Below, piece by piece: positions 7,922 through 15,201 of a stretch of 17,528 bases of DNA. The number at the start of each line of letters is the position of its first letter. Within the stretch, counting starts at the first letter, position 1. Location: NCBI GenBank assembly GCA_937877565.1, contig CALFJB010000106.1, positions 1 to 17,528 on the forward strand, in the 5' to 3' direction. The translations under genes and the position numbers were made by a program. The notes under the pieces were generated by a model. The model was given only the letters and a program-made list of their open reading frames with translations, was not told the origin of the DNA and did not search any database. This DNA comes from an uncultured Selenomonadales bacterium (lineage in GTDB: Bacteria > Bacillota > Negativicutes > Selenomonadales > Selenomonadaceae).

Positions 7922-7937
7922 AAGGAAGTTACAGCTA

Positions 7938-9011
7938 ATGAAAAAAATAATTTTAATGACCGTTTTAGCGACAACTTTTTTTGCAGGAAATGTTTTTGCA
8001 ATGAAACCTGTCACGATTGAAGATCAAGGCAGTTTTATGGCGGGTGGAAAAATTATCACTTCGGCAGGAAATTTAAATACTGCAAAAAATCCTAAAGATT
8101 TGTCGGGAAATACTTTGCACGGCGATCACGCATATGTTTTTTATCAAATTCCTGCGAAGGCAAAAAAATTTTCGCTTGTATTTCTTCACGGCTACGGACA
8201 GAGCGGAAAAAGTTGGGAAACTACTCCTGACGGACGCGACGGCTTTCAAAATATTTTTCTTCAAAAAGGTTACAAAACTTTTATAGTTGACCAGCCGCGC
8301 AGAGGTCGTGCAGGACGTTCGACAGTTGCGGGAAATATTTCAGCTACTCCAGATGACCAACTTTGGTATTACAATTTCAGAATCGGCGAATATCCTAATT
8401 TTTATGATAATGTGAAAGTTCCGCGCGACACTGAATCAGTTCGACAATTTTTTATGCAAATGACACCCGATACAGGCGCTTATCCTTCCGACGAAATTAT
8501 TTCAGACGCTATGGTTGAAGTTTTTGAAAAAGCTGGCGAAGGAATTTTAATAACACATTCTGCAGGTGGCGGACCGGGTTGGACGACTGCAATAAAATCT
8601 GACAAAGTTAAAGCCGTTATCGCGCTTGAGCCGGGAACTTTTCCATTTCCTGAAAATGAACTTCCTGAAGTTGAAGAAACGACAAGTCCATTTCCTGCAG
8701 TTGGTCAAAAAGTTTCAATGGAAAACTTTTTAAAGTTGACAAAAATCCCTGTTGTAGTCTATTTCGGTGACAATATTTCAACAGGCGATAAACCGCTTGA
8801 AAATTGGGGACTTGATAATTGGCGGACGCGTTTAAATCTTGCGTTGAAATGGCAAGCCGTTATTAAAAAATATGGCGGCGATTGTGAAATAATTTATTTG
8901 CCGGACATTGGCATTAATGGCAACACGCATTTTTTAATGGCAGATTTAAATAACAAAGAAGTTGCCGACGCTATGGAAAATTGGTTGAAGTCGAAAAATT
9001 TAACAAAATGA
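7938..9011 (+). CDS. Secreted alpha/beta hydrolase (second paralogue)
   Basis: This is a 357-residue paralogue of the hydrolase at 4986-6098. The signal peptide ends near NVFA (about residue 21), followed by the family motif DQGSFMAGG. The oxyanion segment is LHGYG. The nucleophile elbow is THSAGG (Ser208), with Glu231 (ALEPG) or Asp278 (YFGD) as acid and His331 (GNTHF) as base. I prefer the ATG at 7938, preceded by AAAGGAAG, over an in-frame ATG at 7914 that overlaps the cupin stop, because only the later start puts the signal peptide at the N-terminus. It closes the operon and is followed by a terminator. Ala209 replaces the Met of the first paralogue's elbow and the 130-180 region differs, which suggests a different substrate range. 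Confidence 0.88.
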   Translation: MKKIILMTVLATTFFAGNVFAMKPVTIEDQGSFMAGGKIITSAGNLNTAKNPKDLSGNTLHGDHAYVFYQIPAKAKKFSLVFLHGYGQSGKSWETTPDGRDGFQNIFLQKGYKTFIVDQPRRGRAGRSTVAGNISATPDDQLWYYNFRIGEYPNFYDNVKVPRDTESVRQFFMQMTPDTGAYPSDEIISDAMVEVFEKAGEGILITHSAGGGPGWTTAIKSDKVKAVIALEPGTFPFPENELPEVEETTSPFPAVGQKVSMENFLKLTKIPVVVYFGDNISTGDKPLENWGLDNWRTRLNLALKWQAVIKKYGGDCEIIYLPDIGINGNTHFLMADLNNKEVADAMENWLKSKNLTK

Positions 9012-9032
9012 AGTCGGGAGGAAGTTTCCATG

Positions 9033-9072
9033 AAAAAAATCCGACAAAAATTTTTCTGTCGAAGTTTTTTTT
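9033..9072. terminator. Bidirectional Rho-independent terminator
   Basis: The hairpin 9042-9061 (CGACA...TGTCG with an A/T core) is flanked by eight Ts on the plus strand (9065-9072) and seven Ts on the minus strand (9033-9039). It can end both the hydrolase operon and the convergent TPR gene. Confidence 0.85.
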
Positions 9073-9081
9073 ACAAAAATT

Positions 9082-9402
9082 TCAGCCGTTATAACCAAGT
9101 TCTGTGGCCTTTGCAAAATCTTTTTCTGCCTCTGAATTTCTGCCAATTGCTTTATAACAAAGTCCACGACCTTGATAAGCACTTGCAAAGTTTGGATTTA
9201 AATTTATTGCTTGTGTATAATCTGCTATGGCTTGCGAATAATTTTTTGATTCAGAATAAGCAAGTCCAATATTGAAGTAGAGAATAGCGTTATTTTTATC
9301 TAACTCAATAGCTTTTTCAAAATAAAATACAGCCATTTCATAATTTTTTAATTTTGCACAATCGATACCACTTTTATTGTATTCTATTACACTATATTCC
9401 AT
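9082..9402 (-). CDS. Small TPR-repeat protein
   Basis: This 106-residue protein is made almost wholly of tandem tetratricopeptide repeats, with the signature spacing visible in YFEKAIELDKNNAILYFNIG and the following AIADYTQAINLNPNFASAYQ. The consensus GLAYSESKNY and GLCYKAIGRN turns are present. No signal peptide or catalytic domain is seen, so it is probably a cytoplasmic protein-protein interaction module. I chose the ATG at 9402; an in-frame TTG at 9417 is possible. A promoter lies upstream and a terminator downstream, so it stands as a single gene convergent to the hydrolase operon. Confidence 0.85.
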   Translation of the reverse strand: MEYSVIEYNKSGIDCAKLKNYEMAVFYFEKAIELDKNNAILYFNIGLAYSESKNYSQAIADYTQAINLNPNFASAYQGRGLCYKAIGRNSEAEKDFAKATELGYNG

Positions 9403-9426
9403 AATGGCACATCCCAAATTTTTTTT

Positions 9427-9454
9427 ATTTTACCACAGAAAATTTTTCCTGCAA
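9427..9454 (-). promoter_or_regulatory. Promoter of the TPR gene
   Basis: On the minus strand, -35 TTGCAG (9449-9454) and -10 TAAAAT (9427-9432) are separated by 16 bases, about 25 bases before the chosen start. Confidence 0.6.
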
Positions 9455-9470
9455 AGTTAGAAAAATTTTC

Positions 9471-9501
9471 TTGACAGGCAGTAACTGCCGCAATTTATAA
9501 T
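9471..9501 (+). promoter_or_regulatory. Strong promoter with 19-bp spacer and central dyad (MerR-like architecture)
   Basis: A perfect -35 TTGACA (9471-9476) and a perfect -10 TATAAT (9496-9501) are separated by 19 bases rather than 17. The spacer carries the palindrome GGCAG-TAA-CTGCC (9477-9489). MerR-family activators work on 19-20-bp spacers with a dyad between the boxes. No MerR gene is visible in the window, so the assignment is an inference. Confidence 0.55.
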
Positions 9502-9538
9502 TAAAAAAAATTTTTTTAGTTTAGGAGGAAGTTTTTTT

Positions 9539-10056
9539 ATGGAAGCGTGGGGAATTTCTGAAGCTAATGAAGAATATTTACGTCGTGCAAATAAAATTTG
9601 TCCCGTAACTGCAATTCAAAATCGTTATTCAATGGCGGCACGTTGGCATGAAAATATTTTTCCTGTCTGCGAAGAATTGAAAATTTCATTTATTGTATTT
9701 TCTCCATTGGCAAATGGACTTTTTGCCGGAACTTACAAAAATGAAAAAATTGAAGACAACGATTACAGAAAAAGATGCCGCAATTTACTGAAAGAGGACT
9801 TGCCAAAGCTCAAGATGCAATAGATTTTTTGAAAAACATTGCCAACGAAAAAAATTGTACTCCGGCGCAAATTTCTTTGTCTTGGATGCTTTGCGAAAAA
9901 AATTTTATAATCCCGATTCCCTGCAGTCGCAAACTTGAACGCTTGAAAGAAAATTTTGAGTCGGGAGAAATAAAAGAAGAAATTTCAAAAATAAATGCAA
10001 AACTTTCCACGACTAATTTTGAAGTTTTTGGCGGCTCAAAGATTGTTACAAAATAA
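9539..10056 (+). pseudogene. Truncated and frameshifted aldo/keto reductase
   Basis: Only the C-terminal half of an NADPH-dependent aldo/keto reductase remains. It reads from EAWGISEANEEYLRRAN (about residue 150 of a normal ~330-residue protein) through VTAIQNRYSMAARWH and FSPLANGLFAG. A frame change follows, and it then continues DYRKR/MPQFTERGLAKAQDAID...TPAQISLSWML...IPIPCSRKLERLKEN to the end. The catalytic Asp-Tyr-Lys-His set lies in the lost N-terminal half, so the product would be inactive. The frameshift sits at the A5 run 9769-9773 and one extra base would restore the frame. An AGGAGG site and an ATG lie exactly at the truncation point behind an intact promoter, as if an internal deletion had joined the leader to the middle of the gene. 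Confidence 0.85.
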
Positions 10057-10559
10057 GTTCAAAAACTTCACGAAGAATCTACGACTTTGTCCATCGCCGT
10101 CTATTGAACCAATTCTGCAGACCGTACACAAATACAAGTCTCCTTCTAAGAACCGGTCTAAAAAGTAAAACAATGAGTAAAATAGGTCAGAGCAGGCTAT
10201 TCTCGAGAACAAATTGAAATTATCCGTCCAGATTTATTTGTACGGTATTTTTTGTGCAGTTCTGTAAATTCTTCGTGGTAGGTTTCCGAAAGATTTTCAA
10301 AGTTGGAAATTGGTAAAAAAACCACAGACTTTGGAAGAACTGAGAAAGTAACCTTTCAACATCAAAACTATTTTTAAAAGATTTTAGATAGGTTCTTAAA
10401 ATTTTTAAATGTATCATCTAATTGTTAATAGGGGAAAAAACTTTTTTAATATTCACTTGCCCCCTTTGCGTTATCATAACATATAGGTATAGTTGCTTTG
10501 AAAATTAAGCAAGTTCAACCGACACAAATCTCAAATTTGAAGGACATAAATTCATTTAA
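10057..10559. other. Non-coding or degenerate stretch with inverted repeat pairs
   Basis: No intact gene is seen in these 503 bases. Two near-perfect inverted pairs occur: 10077-10090 with 10264-10277 (13 of 14 match) and 10147-10163 with 10382-10398 (15 of 17 match). A minus-strand frame at 10220-10417 is open for 65 residues but has no recognisable family or good ribosome site. The region looks like the remains of a small mobile element or a decayed gene. Its right end carries a promoter and a 10-base palindrome TCAAATTTGA (10531-10540) before the adaptor gene. Confidence 0.4.
10466..10493 (+). promoter_or_regulatory. Candidate promoter of the export cluster
   Basis: -35 TTGCGT (10466-10471) and -10 TATAGT (10488-10493) are separated by 16 bases, about 66 bases upstream of the adaptor ATG at 10560. 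Confidence 0.4.
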
Positions 10560-11626
10560 ATGAAAAAAATTATTTTATTCTTTCTCTGATAATAGTGCTT
10601 ATAATGTCCGATTTAATTATAGCTTACGGAACTTGGCTCAACTATCAAGGTGAATTTCAGATAGCCAAACGTATGGAAGAACGCACGGTACAGCTTAAGG
10701 GTGCAAAAGCTGAACTTCGCACTCTGCATCCGCAGATTGTTTTAGATACCATAAATTTAACCTCTGATGAAATGGCTGACGCTGTTGCGTTGATTGACGG
10801 AAGAATTGAGGCAGTTTATACGTAGAAAAAAATTCTTACGTCAATCGCGGCGATGTTATTTTTTCAGTCGTCAATGAAAATATTCCGTTGCAAATAAAAG
10901 AATCGGAAAGCGGAATAGCTAAGGCACAAGCGGCACTTTTACAGGCAGAAAACGATTGCACAAGATATAAACGCTTGATAGAAAAATACGCGGCGGTTGC
11001 TCAATACGAAGCGGCTAAAAGTTTGGAAGAAATGGAAACGCGCAAGGAACAGTTGCTGATTCAATCTGCGCGACAAAATGTAATTGCGTCCGTTGACGGA
11101 AAAATTTTGGTTTTGTATCGCCAACAAGGCGCATATGTTTCTGCCGGAACTTCGTTGGCACTTGTAAGCTGTGTTGACTTTTGCCGACAGTGACTTTCAA
11201 AAAATTTTCAACACCAATTACGAAGCGGGAAATTTAGGTTCGGCTCAAACTTTTACGGCGCAAATTATGGAAATTACGCCGTCTTTGTCGAAACCTGCCG
11301 TAATACGAAGTGTACGCTGGCAAATTGATAACAGTTCAGGATTACTTGAACCACAAAACTACGGAGGAGTTACCTTCAGACTTTCTGAAGGTCATCATTG
11401 TTTGACAATATCGTTGTCGGCGATTATTGACAGAAACGACAGTGAAGTTTTTGTAGTGAAGGAAGACGGTACTCTGGAAAGGCGAAAAGTTAAAACTGGT
11501 ATTGAAGACGACAAATTTATAGAAATTCTTAGCGGATTAAGTGCAAATGAAATAGTCGTGACTTCCGAAATGAAAGGCTTGAAAGATGACGCCAAAGTCA
11601 GCATCACATTGGAGGAAGTCTCATGA
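10560..11626 (+). pseudogene. HlyD/RND-type periplasmic adaptor of the export cluster, frameshifted
   Basis: Conceptually restored, this is a membrane-fusion adaptor. It has an N-terminal membrane anchor (FILSLIIVLIMSDLIIAYG), a first lipoyl half (GRIEAVYT...NSYVNRGDVIFSVVNE), and a helical hairpin rich in Ala/Glu (SGIAKAQAALLQAENDCTRY). A second lipoyl half follows (ASVDGKILVLYRQQGAYVSA), then a beta-barrel and a membrane-proximal domain with WQIDNSSGLLEPQNYGGVTF and DGTLERRKVKTGIEDDKFIE. It would bridge the inner-membrane exporter to an outer-membrane channel, as expected in a diderm. Lesions are a frame change at the A7 run 10563-10569 after ATG AAA, another at the TAG 10823-10825, and a third near the T4 run 11179-11182. 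The stop overlaps the next gene's start (ATGA), showing the operon was once translationally coupled. Confidence 0.85.
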
Positions 11627-12530
11627 AAAATGAAAGTTTCTTTAGTCGTGAAGCACTTGATAAGTTACGATCGCCCGAAAAATTAGACACGCTCATCCCA
11701 GTTACAAATCCTATAGCGTGGATGGGCTTGGCGGCAGTTGCGGTAATGATTTTTGCCGTTGTCTTATGGTCAATCTTCGGATCCTTCACTGAAAAAGCTG
11801 ACGGTCTTGGTATGATAATGGATTCGGTGGGCATTGTAAATATTTCGCATGCGGCATCAGGAAAAATTACGCGGATTTATGTTCAGCACGGCAGTTATAT
11901 TCACAGCGGAGATTTAATCGCGTATATGGAACGGATCTTGCTGCCAATGACAGAGACGTTTTGAGCCGAGTTTATCAGTATGACTCGAAAAAACATCAGC
12001 AGGACGCCCGCGAAAATATTTACAGCGCTGATGACGGAATTGTTGATACTGTCTTTGTCGAAAAGGGCAGTATCGTTTCAGCGGGAAATCCTATTTGTTC
12101 AGTCCGACTTACTCAAAATCGCGATGAGTTGACGGGCGTTTTTTATGTTCCCGTCGATAAAGGAAAAAGAGTTGAACTCGGTATGTTGATTCAACTTGCT
12201 CCTAACGGCGTTGATGTGGCACTTTCCGGCAGTCTTATTGGGATTGTCGATAATGTTTCGCAATATCCCGTTTCATCGGAAGCAGTTCAAAAAAGTTTGG
12301 GAAATGATACTCTTGCTCAATGGATTATGCGTAACGGTTCTGTCGTTGAGGTAAAATTTGAACTCGTCAAGGATGAAGATTCGGAGTCAGGTTATTTATG
12401 GACTTCGGTCGTAGGTGAACATAAAGAAATTATCGCGGGAAGTTTTGGTACGGGTTCAATCATCATTGAGCGGCAACCGCCTATTGAAAAAGTTTTTTAC
12501 AAGTTCAGTCAATTTTTACGTAGTCGATAA
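11623..12530 (+). pseudogene. NHLP-type bacteriocin system secretion protein (second HlyD-like adaptor), frameshifted
   Basis: This was a membrane-fusion protein of the NHLP bacteriocin system class, about 300 residues after repair. The order is a short cytoplasmic N-terminus with SREALDKLRSPEKLDTLIPV, a transmembrane helix (about residues 30-52, AWMGLAAVAVMIFAVVLWSI), a lipoyl-like half (GKITRIYVQHGSYIHSGDLI), a second half (ADDGIVDTVFVEKGSIVSAG) and a C-terminal barrel region. One base is missing near 11938-11942; beyond it the other frame resumes with DLAANDRDVLSRVYQYD. The start overlaps the adaptor stop and carries a GGAGG site. Its partner, the NHLM-type peptidase/ABC gene, begins 12 bases after the stop. 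In this class the adaptor works with the ABC protein to export double-glycine-leader peptides. Confidence 0.87.
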
Positions 12531-12541
12531 AGGTTCGCTTA

Positions 12542-14448
12542 ATGGCATTAAAAGACAGATTAAAAAAATATTTTCATGGTGACGACTTACGAATAAAAGT
12601 TCCGACAATCTTGCAAATGGCAGCAACCGAGTGCGGCGCGGCATCTCTTGCTATGATTCTGGCACATTATAAATTGTGGATACCACTTGAAAAATTGCGT
12701 CAAGAATGCGGCGTCAATCGTGACGGCTCTAACGCAAAAAATATTCTTCGTGCGGCTCGTGCATTGGGTTGCGAAGCAAAAGCCTTTGCGCGCAATACCG
12801 ACAAATTGCGTGAAAAAAGAATTCCCTCTGATAATTCACTGGGAATTTAATCACTTCGTCGTACTTGAAAGGTATCCAAAAAATACAGTGTATCTGAATG
12901 ATCCTGCAATGGGCAGGCGCGCGGTTGAATGGAACGACTTCAAAACTTCGTACACCGGCGTTTATCTCCGCATAATTCCAAAAGAAAAATTTCAACCTGC
13001 GGGAAGACGTTACAACGTTTTCAAAGCAATAGCCGAAAAACTTTTGCAAGACAAATGGGCTACATTGTTTGTAATGATTCTCGGCTTGTGTATGGTAGTG
13101 ACGGGACTTGCTAACCCAGTTTTCAGTCAAATTTTCTTGGACGAAATTTTAACGAACAAGCATCCCGAATAGCTATTTAATTTGTGCGCGGCAATGGTTG
13201 AAGCTTTAATATTGTCGTGTGTAATGACATTTATGCGTTCTGTAATTTTGACGATATGGCAAAAAATTAACGCTTGCCGATTCGTCGAAATTTTTTTTTG
13301 CATTTAATACGATTACCTATACAATTTTTTCAACAGCGTAACGCAGGGGAAATTGCTTCGCGAATAAGTTTCAATGAAGCAGTAGCCAGCGTATTATCGG
13401 GTTCAGCGGCAACGGCGGTATTGGATTTCTTCGTTGCGATTTTTTATTTGCTCTTGTTGTTGCAGTACAGCGTACCGCTTACGTTAATCGGTTTGGCTTT
13501 CAGTTTGGTAAATTTATTTTTGCTTTTTTATATGCGCCGCAAGATGACAGATTTAACTATGGGAATTCAGCAAGACAAAGGTAAAGAATACGGAACGCTT
13601 ATGAACGGGTTGATGATGATTGAATCGATAAAAGCCAACGGCGGCGAATCAGATTTTTTTACAAAATGGTCGGACTATCGCGCAAAAGTTTTGACGGCGA
13701 CTCAGGAAACTCAACTTTGGCGGTTATCGTTTACACTTTTGCCGACGTTGTTGGCGGGTGTCAATGGCGCGTTATTTATGGCTTTTCAATCGTTAATGGG
13801 AAGTTTTCAAGGTCCGGTAAACAGTTTACTCGGCTTGATTCAAGCTTTGCAGACTACCAAAATGCAAATGCATCGCCTTGACGACGTGTGCAGGTACGAC
13901 GCCGATAAACTGAATTATCCCGAAGATACAAAACTTTCTTTTCCGAAAAAAAGATTGTCAGGCGAATTGGATTTAGTCGACATAACTTTTGGCTATAGCC
14001 CTCTAGATAAACCGTTGCTGGAACATTTCAATTTGCATTTAGCGCCAGGACGTTGGGTAGCTATTGTAGGTTCATCTGGTAGCGGTAAATCTACGTTGGC
14101 AAAAATTGTTACTGGTCTTTATAAGGAATGATCCGGCAAGTACTTTTTGACGGCGTCGACAGACAACAAATTCCTCGCGCTGTCGTCGTAAATTCGTTGT
14201 CTTCCGTTGACCAAGATATTTTTCAAATTACTGGCACTGTTAGACAAAATATCACCTTATTTGATGATTCTGTAAAGCAAAGTGACGTAGTACAAGCGGC
14301 GTAGGATGCTTGCATTCACGAAGATATTTTGAAGTTAGACGGCGGCTATTCAGCGGAAGTTAAAGAAGGTGGATTAAATTTCAGTGGTGGACAGCGTCAA
14401 CGCTTAGAAATTGCCCGTGCACTTTCAATTAACCCGCCCATTTTAGTT
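12542..14448 (+). pseudogene. NHLM-type bacteriocin exporter (C39 peptidase/ABC transporter), multiply broken and 3'-truncated
   Basis: The fused exporter reads, in order: a C39 peptidase with catalytic Cys31 in ATECGAASLAMILAHY and His in IIHWEFNHFVVLE; NDPAMGRR; a transmembrane domain from about 13040 to 13880 (for example ASRISFNEAVASVLSG); then an ATPase with Walker A VGSSGSGKST and signature NFSGGQRQRLEIARALS. It would cleave leader peptides after Gly-Gly and export them. Lesions are a frameshift at A6 12813-12818, an amber TAG 13170-13172 where Trp is expected, paired frameshifts at A6 13261-13266 and T9 13291-13299, an opal TGA 14129-14131 (again Trp expected), a frameshift near 14136, and a TAG 14302-14304 for Lys. 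The coding sequence stops just before Walker B, so the D-loop and H-loop are gone. It is inactive. Confidence 0.92.
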
Positions 14449-14981
14449 CGGGAAAAAGATAGCAATTACTACAGTGACTTGGCGGAGCGTGCTGTTTACG
14501 ATGAAGCTTCTTTTACCGAGCTTTACGAAAAATATTTTCGTGTCGTTTACAATTTGGTTTATGTTCGCGTAAAAAATCCTACGACTACCGACGATCTCAC
14601 GAGCGAAATTTTTTTGAAGGTGACACAAAATTTTTCAAAGTTTGATAAAACTCGCGCCTCATTTGCAACTTGGATTAGCAGAATTACTTAAAGGACTTGC
14701 ATTGATTTTTTTCGCAGTCAAGGCAAACGCCAAGAAGTTGAATGGGATGATACATTTTCGTCGCCTATAGCTGAACACGAACAGCCGGAACAAAAATTTA
14801 TTTTGAGCGAGAATAAAAAAATTTTGATGAAAGCGGTATCCAAACTTTCAGAGCGTGAACAGCGCATTATTGAGTTGAAGTTTTGGGAACTCTGCGCTGT
14901 AAACTTCAAAACAAAATTTAGTCGCTGAAAATTTTTGGTAACAGCTTTCAAAGTTTCGCGTAAGTTAAGACAAGAAAAAAT
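14449..14981 (+). pseudogene. ECF-like sigma factor, fused in frame to the exporter relic
   Basis: Directly after ...INPPILV of the ATPase the same frame continues as REKDSNYYSDLAERAVYDEA, the N-terminus of a sigma-70-family factor that has lost its own start. Region 2 follows (FTELYEKYFRVVYNLVYV, DDLTSEIFLKVTQNFSKFD, FATWISRI), then, past an in-frame TAA at 14689-14691 where Leu is expected, CIDFFRSQGKRQEVEWDD and region 4 (LSEREQRIIELKFWEL...KVSRKLRQEK), with a further TGA at 14926-14928. ECF factors redirect RNA polymerase to a small regulon; beside an exporter it may have driven the cluster. It now has no independent start, two stops and a degenerate helix-turn-helix, so it is non-functional. 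The fusion removed the Walker B end of the exporter. Confidence 0.8.
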
Positions 14982-15197
14982 TTGGACGGCGTAGCAGGCG
15001 GTTTGGGTGTCAATACTACAGTTAAACCTGGTGTCGAAACAAAATCCGAGAAAAATACCGACAGCACCCAGACGACCAAAAACGTCAACAGCACGACGAA
15101 TACCGAAAGTAACAATGTCAGCCATACCGTTGACGGCGTAAACAACAGCACAAAAAAAGTAAATATCGGAAAAACTGTTGTAATAAAGTGTGAGTGA
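14982..15197 (+). pseudogene. Fragment with double-glycine leader motif and Thr/Asn/Ser-rich tail (possible exported peptide precursor)
   Basis: A frame of about 71 codons begins abruptly with LDGVAGG and continues as a low-complexity hydrophilic tail rich in Thr, Asn, Ser, Val and Lys. LDGVAGG is a classic double-glycine cleavage motif of the kind C39 peptidases recognise, and a C39 exporter relic lies just upstream. No start codon with a ribosome site is present, and a stop lies a few codons upstream in the same frame, so the leader's N-terminal part is missing. It most resembles the cleaved end of a bacteriocin-type precursor whose leader was lost in the deletion that also ended the sigma gene. 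A chance GG in an unrelated secreted protein cannot be excluded. Confidence 0.5.
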
Positions 15198-15201
15198 CAT
15201 C

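Noticed and set aside
9030..9275. 81-codon plus-strand frame after the second hydrolase
   Set aside because: Beyond the first dozen codons it is antisense to a clear TPR gene and runs through a strong terminator; only its ribosome site and ATG are of interest.
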